Of a DNA stretch of 20,867 bases, positions 13,328 through 20,867 are shown piece by piece. Position numbers and translations under genes: made by a program. Position 1 is the stretch's first letter; each line of letters starts with the position of its first letter. Source of the DNA: Spirochaetaceae bacterium UBA4077 (lineage in GTDB: Bacteria > Spirochaetota > Spirochaetia > Treponematales > Rectinemataceae); assembly GCA_002383375.1 (NCBI GenBank), contig DFYR01000044.1:6810-27676 (forward strand). The letters are read 5' to 3'. The notes below the pieces were generated by a model, which was not told the origin of the DNA, made no database searches, and was given only the letters and a program-made list of their open reading frames with translations.

Positions 13328-16300
13328 ATGAACTATAGGCAAAAGACGGATTCCGCAGAGCCTATGGAACCTGCAACCTACCTCTATGACGATCAACTTC
13401 CGACCGAATCCGCAAAACTCATAGAACTGCTCGATGGTGCCGACCTACAGCAGTTGTTCGAGTCATTTAATGCATTTGTAAACATCCCGCTTGCCATAAT
13501 CGATCTACACGCGAACGTTCTCTTGTCGTCCCGCTGGCAGCGCATCTGCACTATGTTCCACCGCATTCATCCGATGGCGTGCAGCCGTTGTATCGAGAAC
13601 GACCGGTACCTCGCGATCAAACTCCATGAAGGGAAGGACTGGGTAACCCATCAGTGCAGCAATGGACTGACCGATTGCGCTTCTCCGATCATCATCGAAG
13701 GAAAGCATGTCGCCAACCTGTTCGTTGGACAATTCTTGACCAGCCCCCCAGACATGGAGCGGTTCCGCAAGCAGGCAAAAGAGTTCGCCTTCGACGAAAC
13801 GGCGTATCTGGCCGCGCTGCTCGAAGTGCCCGTAGTGGAAGAGGAGAAAATTCCCGTAATCCTGAATCTACTGGTCCACATAACGAGGCTGGTGACCAAT
13901 CTAGCGCTCGACCGCAAACGCGCTCTGGAAAGCCAGTCTAGGCAGGCCTTCATCCTTGATACGATTCCCCAATCCGTCTTCTGGAAGGATATCGAAGGGC
14001 GGTATCTCGGCTGCAATACGGCCTTCGCTAGAGTCGCCGGGCTCACGCAGTCGGAAATACTCGGAAAGACCGACTTCGAGTTGCCCTGGCCCCGAGAAGA
14101 TGCTGAAGCATATCGGATCGACGATGCCGTGGTGATCTCCGAGAAGAAAGCGCGGCTGCACATCATCGAACCGATCCAGCAGGCGGACGGGTCGCGGATC
14201 ATCGCGGATACGTCCAAAGTGCCGCTTCTGGATGTGGAGGGCGCAGCCCCCTACGGAGTGCTCGGCGTCTTCGAGGACATCACAGGGCAGATGCGGACCG
14301 AGCAGGACCTGGAACAGTACAGGAAGAACCTTGAACAGATGGTGGAGAGCCGCACCAAGGAGCTGAATCTCAAAAATAGGCAGATGGAAATCGAATCCAA
14401 TGAGCGAAGGTTGGCGCAGGCGGCGCTGAAGGAAAGCGAGGAGAAATACCGCACGCTGATCAATCAATCCTCGAGCATAGTGCTGGAATGGGACGCAGAC
14501 GGGAATGTGCTGTATCTCAATCCCTACGGACTGCAGTTCTTCGGATTTTCCGAAGAGGAACTCATAGGCCGCAATGTGGTGGGAACCATCGTCGCGCCGT
14601 TGGATTCGTCGGGCTACAATCTCGAGCATAAAATGATCGAGGTGCAACGGGACCCCGACAAGTTCTACAGCAGCGAAAACGAAAACCTCCGCAAGAACGG
14701 GGAAAAGGTATGGGTAGCCTGGACCAACCGCGGCATCTACGATTCCGAAGGCAAGTTGACCATGACCATCAGTTTCGGCATCGACCGTACAGAAGTGAGA
14801 GTCGCCGAACAGCGGGTGCACGACCAATACCTTAAACTCCAGCGGGAAATCGAGAAGCGCAAGGAGGCCGAGGAAAAGCTGCTTCAGTCCCACGCCCAAT
14901 TGGAAAGCCGCGTCATTGAGCGCACTAGAGAATTGATGCTGTCCAACGAGAAACTCATGTCCGAAATCACGGAACGCAGGCGTGTTGAAGAACTGCTGAG
15001 AGAGAATGAGCTGAAATACCGCACGCTTTTCGAGACCGACGATGACGCGATCCTGCTGTTTACCGGAAATCAGTGGATCGACTGCAATGCGGCGGCGCTG
15101 AGAATATTCGGCTGCACAAGGGCGGAAATAATCGGGAGGCACCCGAGCGGGTTCTCCCCCCCAAGGCAGCCTGATGGGAGTTCTTCGCAGGAGTTGGCTG
15201 CCGAAAGGATCAGCCTCGCGTTCGAGAATAAACCTCAGTCCTTCGAATGGGTGCACTGCAAGGTGGACGGGACGCTTTTCGATGCCGAAGTTCATTTGAA
15301 TCGAGTGGATCTTGGGGGCGAGCCGTACATCCAAGCGATCGTGCGGGATGTGTCGGAACGCAAACGGGCTGAAAGGGTATTACGCGAGAGTGAAGAGCGT
15401 TTCAGGACAGCTTTCATGACAGGCGTCGTTGCTTTTATCATAATGGAAGAAGCTACCGGCCGACTCCTGGAAGTTAACGACCACTTTCTGAAGCTTTACG
15501 GCTATTCGCGGGACAAGGTGATCGGACGCACAGCGCTGGAACTTGGGATGTGGGCTGTTCCGGAAGCCCGCGCCCAGATGCTTGCGGAAATAAAGCAACA
15601 TGATCAAATCGAGAATTTTGAAGTCCTGTCTCAGCGCAAGGGCGGAGAGAAATTCTGGGTGCTCTTTTCCATCAATCGGCTTAACCTCGAAGGGTCTTCA
15701 CTCCTTCTGGGCGCGATTCATGATATCTCTGCGCGTAAAGAAGCGGAAGACAAGGTTGCGGAATATGTCGAACAACTGACGGAAACATTCGAGTCGACAT
15801 TACAGGCCATAGCCAGCATGGTTGAGATGCGCGACTTGTACACCGCGGGCCATGAGCGTCGTGTCGGCCTAATCGCTGCTGATATTGCGCGTGAAATGGG
15901 CTGGTCCGAGGTAAGATGCAAACAGTTGCAGCTTATCGGCCTCGTGCATGATATAGGCAAGATAGCTGTGCCTTCCGATATTCTGACTAAACCCAGCAAA
16001 CTCTCGGCTATTGAATTCGAGTTGGTCAAGACCCATGCAGAAAAGGGCTACGAAATCCTGAAAGAAGTCAAATTAACAATGCCTATCGGAGAAATCATTC
16101 GACAACATCACGAGCGAATGGATGGAAGCGGCTATCCCCATGGATTGAAGGGCGAGGAGATCATGCCGGAAGCAAGGATATTGGCGGTTGCTGACGCGCT
16201 AGAATCGATGGCCTCACACAGGCCCTATCGACCGACTCTCGGGATCGATGTTGCAATCAAGGAAATCGAATATGGCAGAGGAACAAAATTCGACGAAGAG

Positions 16301-16357
16301 ACTGTCGACACCCTCATTTCGATGATTCGGGACAAGGGATATCAATTACCGGAATAG
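13328..16357 (+). CDS. PocR-PAS-PAS-PAS-PAS-HD-GYP sensor, probable cyclic-di-GMP phosphodiesterase
   Basis: This is a 1009-residue multidomain sensor without membrane helices, so probably cytosolic. Residues about 35-200 look like a PocR ligand-binding domain, with the cysteine pattern MACSRC...HQCSNGLTDCASPI. Four PAS domains follow near 200-325, 370-495, 560-685 and 690-805, separated by coiled coils (for example 325-370 and 495-560). The C-terminal HD-GYP domain (about 820-1005) keeps the HDIGK dyad near 873 and HHERMDGSGYP near 925-935, so hydrolysis of cyclic di-GMP is expected. There is no GGDEF domain. GAGGG lies 9 nt before the ATG at 13328; a TTG at 13322 is also in frame. The small-molecule signal is unknown; other PocR domains sense propanediol- or hydrocarbon-like compounds. 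It is divergent from the cytochrome operon. Confidence 0.85.
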   Translation: MNYRQKTDSAEPMEPATYLYDDQLPTESAKLIELLDGADLQQLFESFNAFVNIPLAIIDLHANVLLSSRWQRICTMFHRIHPMACSRCIENDRYLAIKLHEGKDWVTHQCSNGLTDCASPIIIEGKHVANLFVGQFLTSPPDMERFRKQAKEFAFDETAYLAALLEVPVVEEEKIPVILNLLVHITRLVTNLALDRKRALESQSRQAFILDTIPQSVFWKDIEGRYLGCNTAFARVAGLTQSEILGKTDFELPWPREDAEAYRIDDAVVISEKKARLHIIEPIQQADGSRIIADTSKVPLLDVEGAAPYGVLGVFEDITGQMRTEQDLEQYRKNLEQMVESRTKELNLKNRQMEIESNERRLAQAALKESEEKYRTLINQSSSIVLEWDADGNVLYLNPYGLQFFGFSEEELIGRNVVGTIVAPLDSSGYNLEHKMIEVQRDPDKFYSSENENLRKNGEKVWVAWTNRGIYDSEGKLTMTISFGIDRTEVRVAEQRVHDQYLKLQREIEKRKEAEEKLLQSHAQLESRVIERTRELMLSNEKLMSEITERRRVEELLRENELKYRTLFETDDDAILLFTGNQWIDCNAAALRIFGCTRAEIIGRHPSGFSPPRQPDGSSSQELAAERISLAFENKPQSFEWVHCKVDGTLFDAEVHLNRVDLGGEPYIQAIVRDVSERKRAERVLRESEERFRTAFMTGVVAFIIMEEATGRLLEVNDHFLKLYGYSRDKVIGRTALELGMWAVPEARAQMLAEIKQHDQIENFEVLSQRKGGEKFWVLFSINRLNLEGSSLLLGAIHDISARKEAEDKVAEYVEQLTETFESTLQAIASMVEMRDLYTAGHERRVGLIAADIAREMGWSEVRCKQLQLIGLVHDIGKIAVPSDILTKPSKLSAIEFELVKTHAEKGYEILKEVKLTMPIGEIIRQHHERMDGSGYPHGLKGEEIMPEARILAVADALESMASHRPYRPTLGIDVAIKEIEYGRGTKFDEETVDTLISMIRDKGYQLPE

Positions 16358-16545
16358 TACGGGTAGCTACATTCGAGTACAGAGTAGGGGACAGGGCGTA
16401 ATTGGGATTCCGTTCTTAGTCCATTAGACGGCACAACCTCTTGCTTCATACAGATCTGAAGGACGGGAGAAGCGAGGAGAACTGTACTTCTTTAGGAGAG
16501 GATTCTAGATTTATCCTTAATAAATACCGTTTCTTTGATGTAAGC
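16358..16545. other. Intergenic stretch after the PAS/HD-GYP gene
   Basis: I see no convincing gene, repeat or strong terminator for the plus-strand sensor gene here. The sequence is of mixed composition and becomes AT-rich toward the tRNA terminator. Confidence 0.4.
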
Positions 16546-16563
16546 AAAAGGGATTCTGATCCC
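16546..16563 (-). terminator. Small terminator-like hairpin after the tRNA
   Basis: On the minus strand GGGAT-CAGA-ATCCC (16563-16550) is followed by TTTTGCTT, 17 nt beyond the tRNA 3' end. The stem is only 5 bp, so termination would be modest. Confidence 0.45.
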
Positions 16564-16579
16564 CTAATCACATTGAGTA

Positions 16580-16653
16580 TGGGCCCTGCTGGACTTGAAC
16601 CAGCGACCTACGGATTATGAGTCCGCAGCTCTAACCAACTGAGCTAAGGGCCC
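16580..16653 (-). tRNA. tRNA with CAU anticodon, probably tRNA-Ile2 (lysidine type)
   Basis: The 74-nt minus-strand gene folds as a full cloverleaf: acceptor arms GGGCCCT/AGGGCCC, D arm GCTC..GAGC, anticodon stem CGGAC/ATCCG region with loop CTCATAA, and T arm GCTGG-TTCAAGT-CCAGC. The discriminator is A and no CCA is encoded. The anticodon CAT fits elongator Met or Ile2. The TTAGCTCAG start and GGTCGCTGGTTCAAGTCC T-arm closely match bacterial tRNA-Ile2, whose C34 is modified to lysidine by TilS so that it reads AUA. I favour Ile2 but an elongator tRNA-Met is not excluded. Confidence 0.85.
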
Positions 16654-16700
16654 GCAAAAACGGGGCGCGGGGGCGAAAACGCCCGCCGACACAGGTTGTG

Positions 16701-16729
16701 ACTATACAGAGCGGGCTCGAAAAAGTCAA
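16701..16729 (-). promoter_or_regulatory. Promoter of the tRNA gene
   Basis: On the minus strand TTGACT (16729-16724) and TATAGT (16706-16701) are separated by 17 nt, each five of six consensus bases. The leader between here and the tRNA contains a GGGCG/CGCCC hairpin (about 16673-16686). Confidence 0.7.
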
Positions 16730-16778
16730 CGGAAGCGCCCGGGCGAGGAGTTCATAGAAAAGCGCCGATACCGCGACG

Positions 16779-16806
16779 CTGGTAATAGGGCTCTGGTAGT
16801 AGGGAG
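16779..16806. repeat. Short 14-bp imperfect direct repeat
   Basis: CTGGTAATAGGGCT (16779-16792) is followed at once by CTGGTAGTAGGGAG (16793-16806). It lies in the non-coding stretch between the tRNA promoter and the HAD gene, where I see no reading frame worth calling. Confidence 0.6.
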
Positions 16807-16932
16807 CAGGCAGCGGGACGCTGATAGCTATGCGTACCCGCAGGTCAGGGGCGCCGGGGCCTTTAATCTTCATCCCTTTCCATTGCATTATTCCATGCGT
16901 CAAACAGCAACAGTACGTTGAGGAGTGCGGGC

Positions 16933-17595
16933 ATGGTTGAAGTCGACGGCATTGCGATCCGGGCGGTCGCTTTCGATATGGATGGTCTTATGTTCGACAG
17001 CGAGCGGGTAGCTATCGAGCTGTGGCGCTCCGCAGCCCGCCTAGAAGGCTGGGAAATCACCGACCAGCTCTTGCTGGGCCTTGTCGGGCACTCATCAGCC
17101 GAGGGAAAGCGCCTGCTTGTGGGGGCGCTCGGACCAGCCTTCCCCTATGAAACCATAAGGGCCCTGCGGCTTTCCCTCGAGGCCGACTATTATCGGGACA
17201 ATCCCGTACCTTTGAAACCAGGGCTCCTGGAACTCCTGGACAGCCTCGGACGGGCTGACATCCCCCTGGCGGTGGCGACATCCACCACCAGGCCGAGGGT
17301 GCTTCCCTTGATGGAAAAGGCGGGCATCCTGGATCGTTTCCAATTCCTGCTCTGCGGCGACGAGGTTGAAAAACCTAAGCCCGACCCGGAAATATACGTG
17401 AAAACCATCGGACGGTTGGCAGTCGCGCCGGAAAGCTGCCTGGTGCTGGAAGATTCGCTGGCCGGCGTAACGGCGGCCCATGCGGCGGGGGCGACGGTAT
17501 TCATGGTGCCCGACGTGATAGAGCCCGACCGGAGGGCTCGGGCCATGGCCTCGAAGATATTCGCTTCGTTGATCGAGGTGAGGGACTATCTGTGA
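16933..17595 (+). CDS. HAD-superfamily hydrolase, beta-phosphoglucomutase/phosphatase-like
   Basis: This 220-residue cytosolic enzyme has all four HAD motifs: I, FDMDGLMFDSE near residues 15-25 with the nucleophile Asp; II, VATSTT; III, the lysine in EKPKPDPEIY; IV, LVLEDSLAG. The helical cap domain between motifs I and II places it in the subfamily I sugar-phosphate phosphatase/phosphoglucomutase group, which includes YqaB-, YniC- and Gph-like proteins. The start at 16933 follows GAGGAG (16920-16925) by 7 nt; a TTG inside that site is also in frame but unlikely. It is monocistronic with a hairpin terminator just after it. The exact sugar phosphate is not predictable. Confidence 0.85.
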   Translation: MVEVDGIAIRAVAFDMDGLMFDSERVAIELWRSAARLEGWEITDQLLLGLVGHSSAEGKRLLVGALGPAFPYETIRALRLSLEADYYRDNPVPLKPGLLELLDSLGRADIPLAVATSTTRPRVLPLMEKAGILDRFQFLLCGDEVEKPKPDPEIYVKTIGRLAVAPESCLVLEDSLAGVTAAHAAGATVFMVPDVIEPDRRARAMASKIFASLIEVRDYL

Positions 17596-17610
17596 CTTTG
17601 TGCTTTTCCT

Positions 17611-17628
17611 GGTTCATCGAACCTTTTT
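17611..17628 (+). terminator. Intrinsic terminator of the HAD hydrolase gene
   Basis: GGTTC-ATC-GAACC is followed immediately by TTTTT, 15 nt after the stop codon. The stem is only 5 bp, but the position and T-run fit. Confidence 0.6.
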
Positions 17629-17687
17629 GCGGAAGTTTGACCGGACCGGGCGAAGGCATGGCCGAGCCCGCCTCACCCTAGCTCCCG

Positions 17688-18389
17688 CTACAGATTTTCT
17701 TCTATCTTGACCTTTTCCACATCACCGACCTTCCTCAATTCCTTGAAGAGGCTTTCGATGTTAAGCGCCTCGGGGATCTTGGTCAGATAAGTCAGTTTCG
17801 TCGATCCCTTTCCTATGTCCAGGCTGGCGTCCATGGTCTGGATCTTGATACCGTGATCGCGCAGAACCTTGAATACCTTCTCCCTGTCCATCGATGACTC
17901 GGCGAACCATATGCTCAGGTACTTGAAGCGCTCGGCGGGGAATATCCTCCGCTCCAGGGGCTCGAGAAAGGCCAGGGCGAAGATCACGAGGCCGAGGGTT
18001 ATCAGGCTTGCTCTCCACATGCCGCCGCCTATGGTAAGCCCGATGGCGGCGACCACCCAGAGGCTGGCCGCGGTGGTCATGCCCTTTACATTGTTGCCGA
18101 TCTTGATAAAGGCGCCTGCGCCTAGGAAGCCTATGCCGGACACGACCTGGGCGGCGATCCGGCCGGGGTCGCCCTTATCCAGACCGACCGTTTGGGGCAT
18201 CCATATGGAGAGCATCATAAGAAGGCTCGAACCCAGGCAGATGAGGATATGGGTGCGCAGGCCAGCCACCTGGCGGCGCATTTCCCTTTCGGCGCCGATC
18301 ATGCCGCCGGCTACCATCGCGAAGAGCAGCCTGATGAGTGCTACCTCGGTAGTAATCTCCTTTGAGGAGAGGAGTTCGAAGATGTTCAC
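17688..18389 (-). CDS. MgtC/SapB family membrane protein
   Basis: The 233-residue protein has an N-terminal membrane domain with the MgtC signature (LIRLLFAMVAGGMIGAERE, RTHILICLGSSLLMMLS, QVVSGIGFLGAGAFI and MTTAASLWVVAAIGLTIG), followed by a soluble C-terminal domain of about 80 residues that resembles the ACT-like tail of MgtC. MgtC proteins modulate the F1Fo ATPase and affect survival in low magnesium; they do not clearly transport Mg2+. It starts with GTG overlapping the stop of the upstream DinB-like gene (GTGA), so translation is coupled. No Mg2+ riboswitch or leader is seen. It converges on the HAD gene. Confidence 0.88.
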   Translation of the reverse strand: MNIFELLSSKEITTEVALIRLLFAMVAGGMIGAEREMRRQVAGLRTHILICLGSSLLMMLSIWMPQTVGLDKGDPGRIAAQVVSGIGFLGAGAFIKIGNNVKGMTTAASLWVVAAIGLTIGGGMWRASLITLGLVIFALAFLEPLERRIFPAERFKYLSIWFAESSMDREKVFKVLRDHGIKIQTMDASLDIGKGSTKLTYLTKIPEALNIESLFKELRKVGDVEKVKIEENL

Positions 18390-18898
18390 CTTTGCCCGCC
18401 TTTCGTCCCTGCCCTGGACTGGGCGAAGGCTTCGCTGTTGCGCTCCAGGTATTTCAAGTGGAAGTCGGGATGGCCGGAATAGATTTTAAGCACCGCTTCG
18501 AGGCTCAGCTCTCCTCTCTCCGGGTGAAGTATCCACGCCTTTTCTCGCACCTCGTCGTCCAAGCCCTTAAGCGATTCGGCGATGAATTTTCGCAGGGCCA
18601 CGGCCAGGTCCAGGCAAAACAGGCCGTCGGTCTGGGCGTAGTTATTCCTCAGCCTCCAGGCTTCGGGATCCCAGGCGGGTATGGGCTTGCCGGGCTCAGC
18701 CACGGCTCCGCGGAGCCGCATCACGAGATTGCAGTCGGCGTCCAGAAGATGGACCAGATGATCGTTGGTGGACCACGCGTCCTTCAGGGCGGGCACAAAG
18801 CGCAGCTCTTCGGGGCTCAACATGTTCGCTTTTGAGATAAGCTTGTCGTAGGCGTGCTCGAATGCGCTCACCAGCGCGACATACTCGTTACGCTCCAT
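18386..18898 (-). CDS. DinB-like four-helix-bundle protein, unknown substrate
   Basis: This 170-residue, mostly helical protein has the histidine pattern of the DinB/YfiT metalloprotein superfamily: H47 and H50 in TNDHLVHLLDAD after an early helix, and H143/H147 in YSGHPDFHLKYLER near the end. Members bind a divalent metal; some are thiol transferases (bacillithiol, mycothiol), most are uncharacterised. The start is at 18898, with GGGAGGAG just upstream. Its stop overlaps the MgtC-like start, so the pair is an operon. What links a DinB-like protein with MgtC is unclear. A promoter could come from the palindromic AGTATACT near 18958-18965 shared with glpK. Confidence 0.7.
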   Translation of the reverse strand: MERNEYVALVSAFEHAYDKLISKANMLSPEELRFVPALKDAWSTNDHLVHLLDADCNLVMRLRGAVAEPGKPIPAWDPEAWRLRNNYAQTDGLFCLDLAVALRKFIAESLKGLDDEVREKAWILHPERGELSLEAVLKIYSGHPDFHLKYLERNSEAFAQSRAGTKGGQR

Positions 18899-18942
18899 AC
18901 TCCTCCCCCGCGGAGATCTGTATCGATTTTCCGCGTTCCGCC

Positions 18943-18965
18943 CTCGGTATTTTCCGAGTATACTG
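18943..18965. promoter_or_regulatory. Palindromic -10 element and inverted repeat in the dinB-like/glpK divergent region
   Basis: AGTATACT (18958-18965) reads TATACT on both strands. On the plus strand it ends 6 nt before the glpK ATG, the position expected for a leaderless mRNA; glpK has no ribosome binding site. Next to it CTCGG-TATTTT-CCGAG (18943-18958) forms an inverted repeat that could be an operator. No good -35 box is seen in either direction. Confidence 0.35.
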
Positions 18966-18970
18966 GCTTC

Positions 18971-20461
18971 ATGTCAGCAAAAGAACAGTATATCCTCGCC
19001 CTGGACCAGGGCACCACCTCATCGAGGGCGATTCTCTTCAATCGTGACGGTATCATCATCGGCGTAAAACAGATACCATTCAAGCAGATATTCCCCCAAC
19101 CCGGCTGGGTCGAGCATGACCCGGAGGAAATTTGGACTACCCAGCTGGCCGCCGCCAGGGGGGCGATCGCCGCAGCCCAGGTAGAAAGCGATCAGATTCT
19201 GGCCATCGGCATAACCAACCAGCGCGAGACTAGCCTCCTCTGGGAAAAGGATTCAGGAAAGCCTGTCTACAACGCCATCGTCTGGCAGTGCCGCAGGTCG
19301 GCAGGCATCTGCGAGGAGCTTCGATCGGCGGGGATGGAAAAAACGATCCGGGACAAAACCGGGCTTGTGCTGGATCCTTATTTTTCTGGCACGAAACTGA
19401 GCTGGCTTTTCCGGGAGCGCCCGGACCTGCTGCGAAGGGCCGAACGGGGGGAGCTTCTCTTCGGCACAATCGATTCCTGGCTCATCTACAAGCTCACGGG
19501 GCGCCATGCCACCGACCCGACCAACGCCAGCCGCACACTCCTCTTCGATATCCACAAACGGGACTGGGACGAGGAGTTGCTCATGGCGATGGGAGTGCCG
19601 AGGGACATCCTGCCCGAGGTCTTGCCCAGCTCGGGGCTTTTCGGCCAGACCCTACCCGAGCTCTTCGGCCATGCCATTCCAGTGACGGGCGTCGCGGGTG
19701 ACCAGCAGGCTGCCCTCTTCGGCCACGCCTGTTTCAGCCCCGGGGAAGCTAAAAACACCTACGGCACCGGCTGCTTCACCCTTATGAACACGGGACCTTT
19801 CCCCGTCACTTCGGAGCACAACCTTCTGGCGACCGTGGCCTGGGACCTTGGCAAGGGCTATACCTACGCCCTGGAAGGCTCCGTTTTCATAGCCGGGGCG
19901 GTCATCCAGTGGCTGCGGGACCAGCTGGGCCTGCTTACCGATTCAGCGGAAAGCGAAGCCCTGGCTTCCTCGGTTTCCGACACCGGCGGCGTCTACCTAG
20001 TGCCGGCCTTCGTCGGCCTGGGGGCGCCCTACTGGGATTCCGACGTCCGGGGCACCATCGTCGGCATCACCAGAGGCACGACCAAGGCTCATCTCGTCCG
20101 TTCCGCCCTCGAGGCCATAGCCTACGAATCGAGGGACCTGCTGGAGGCCATGGAAAAGGATTCGGGCCGAGCCTTGGCCAGCATCAAGGCCGACGGGGGA
20201 GCTTCGGCCAACTCCTTCCTGATGCAGTTCCAGGCCGATATCAGCGGGCGCTCGGTGGTCCTGCCTGAAGTGGCCGAGACCACCGCTCTGGGAGCCGCCT
20301 ACCTGGCCGGCCTCGCCGTTGGATACTGGTCGAGCCTGGACGAGGTGAAGAAGAATTGGCGCAGGAAACGGGAATTCAAGCCGGCGATGGGTCTGGAACG
20401 GCGCCAGGAACTGGTCTCTGGCTGGGACAGGGCTGTGGCCGCGGCTAGAAGTTTCCGCTGA
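18971..20461 (+). CDS. glpK: Glycerol kinase
   Basis: The 496-residue enzyme phosphorylates glycerol to glycerol 3-phosphate with ATP. It matches the family's usual length. Seen motifs: N-terminal phosphate loop LALDQGTTSSRAILF, the glycerol-binding RETSLLW, the FGGY-family signature region GLGAPYWDSDVRGTIVGITRG, and the C-terminal ATP site KADGGASANSFLMQF. The start MSAKEQY at 18971 is the conserved one; the frame extends 39 codons upstream into the opposite-strand DinB-like gene and is rejected. There is no Shine-Dalgarno site; TATACT just upstream suggests a leaderless transcript. No glpF, glpD or glpA is adjacent, so glycerol entry and oxidation are encoded elsewhere. Confidence 0.95.
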   Translation: MSAKEQYILALDQGTTSSRAILFNRDGIIIGVKQIPFKQIFPQPGWVEHDPEEIWTTQLAAARGAIAAAQVESDQILAIGITNQRETSLLWEKDSGKPVYNAIVWQCRRSAGICEELRSAGMEKTIRDKTGLVLDPYFSGTKLSWLFRERPDLLRRAERGELLFGTIDSWLIYKLTGRHATDPTNASRTLLFDIHKRDWDEELLMAMGVPRDILPEVLPSSGLFGQTLPELFGHAIPVTGVAGDQQAALFGHACFSPGEAKNTYGTGCFTLMNTGPFPVTSEHNLLATVAWDLGKGYTYALEGSVFIAGAVIQWLRDQLGLLTDSAESEALASSVSDTGGVYLVPAFVGLGAPYWDSDVRGTIVGITRGTTKAHLVRSALEAIAYESRDLLEAMEKDSGRALASIKADGGASANSFLMQFQADISGRSVVLPEVAETTALGAAYLAGLAVGYWSSLDEVKKNWRRKREFKPAMGLERRQELVSGWDRAVAAARSFR

Positions 20462-20637
20462 TACTCGAGCAGAAATCCCCAAGAACGATGCGGAAGTTTT
20501 CGCAAAGCCCTTTGCCCTAAGCTTCTTATCCTTGTATGATGGGAAGCTATGGTGCGGTGGCAGTGACGTCGGGGCAGGCGCCCGAATTTTTACCGCGCCG
20601 CAGAAGCATCGGCATAATGCATCCGGAGGATTTTAAT

Positions 20638-20867
20638 ATGGACAGAGTGGAAAAGGCGCTTTCGATCCACAAAGGCGGCTCATCTTGCTCGCAGGCAGTA
20701 TTTACGACCGTTGCTTCCGACCTTGGTCTGGACGAAGGCATTGCTCATCGCCTCTCCGGTGGTCTGGGCGGGGGAATGGGAAGGCTTGGCTACAGCTGCG
20801 GGGCGATAACTGGCGGCGTACTCGCCCTGTCCATGATATACGGCAGCGAAAGCGGCGCAGACCAGAA
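20638..20867 (+). CDS. C_GCAxxG_C_C family redox protein (3' end outside the window)
   Basis: The first 76 residues are present. A good GGAGGA (20625-20630) is 7 nt before the ATG. The sequence shows the C_GCAxxG_C_C family pattern: C17 in GGSSCSQAVF and C54 in GYSCGAITGGVLAL, with the glycine-rich GLGGGMGRLG before the second cysteine. These small proteins carry conserved cysteines thought to bind a redox centre and are common in anaerobes. The cysteine domain of the split-Soret cytochrome at 12211-13029 looks like a distant relative. The later cysteines lie beyond the window. It is 176 nt after glpK with no clear terminator between. Confidence 0.8.
   Translation, partial: MDRVEKALSIHKGGSSCSQAVFTTVASDLGLDEGIAHRLSGGLGGGMGRLGYSCGAITGGVLALSMIYGSESGADQ

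Noticed and set aside
13901..15334. 477-codon open frame on the minus strand opposite the PAS/HD-GYP gene
   Set aside because: The plus-strand protein has clear domains throughout; the antisense translation has none and no ribosome binding site stands out.
20498..20513. GCAAA/TTTGC hairpin after glpK as a terminator
   Set aside because: The stem is 5 bp with a small loop and no T-run follows.

Overview
The window is a GC-rich bacterial chromosome segment with short intergenic gaps, overlapping start/stop codons and mostly strong AGGAGG-type ribosome binding sites. The organism is probably a Gram-negative-type anaerobe or facultative anaerobe. The clues are a split-Soret-type cytochrome c, System II cytochrome c maturation, a PocR/PAS/HD-GYP sensor, a C_GCAxxG_C_C protein and FLVCR-like and DUF2269 membrane proteins. 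A spirochaete- or deltaproteobacterium-like host would fit, but I cannot fix the phylum from sequence alone. There is no sign of a prophage, IS element, CRISPR array or plasmid functions.

Layout. 1-7.3 kb is metabolic: an M20-family carbamoylase/allantoate-type amidohydrolase (+), a Rieske oxygenase (-) divergent from an FLVCR-like MFS transporter (+), then a two-gene operon on the minus strand (SDR reductase followed by a phytoene-desaturase/carotenoid-isomerase-like flavoprotein) and a DUF2269 membrane protein (+). The Rieske/MFS divergent region holds a six-unit 21-bp minisatellite. 7.3-8.8 kb is a three-gene minus-strand operon of unknown function with a near-consensus promoter: two paralogous DUF2589-like proteins flank a coiled-coil protein.

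9.1-13.1 kb is the most coherent system: split-Soret cytochrome c (Tat signal, two CxxCH motifs), then ccsB/resB, ccsA, tatA, tatC, tatB, all on the minus strand. The first gene encodes a substrate that needs both folded export (Tat) and covalent haem attachment (Ccs), and the rest of the operon encodes exactly those two machines. A strong intrinsic terminator lies between the cytochrome gene and the machinery genes and probably sets a high substrate-to-machinery ratio.

13.3-16.4 kb encodes a 1009-residue PocR-PAS4-HD-GYP cyclic-di-GMP phosphodiesterase-type sensor. Then come a CAU-anticodon tRNA that looks like tRNA-Ile2, a HAD phosphatase, an overlapping DinB-like/MgtC pair (minus), glycerol kinase (plus) and the start of a C_GCAxxG_C_C family protein that runs off the end of the window.

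All functional calls come from motif recognition by eye; no database search was run.
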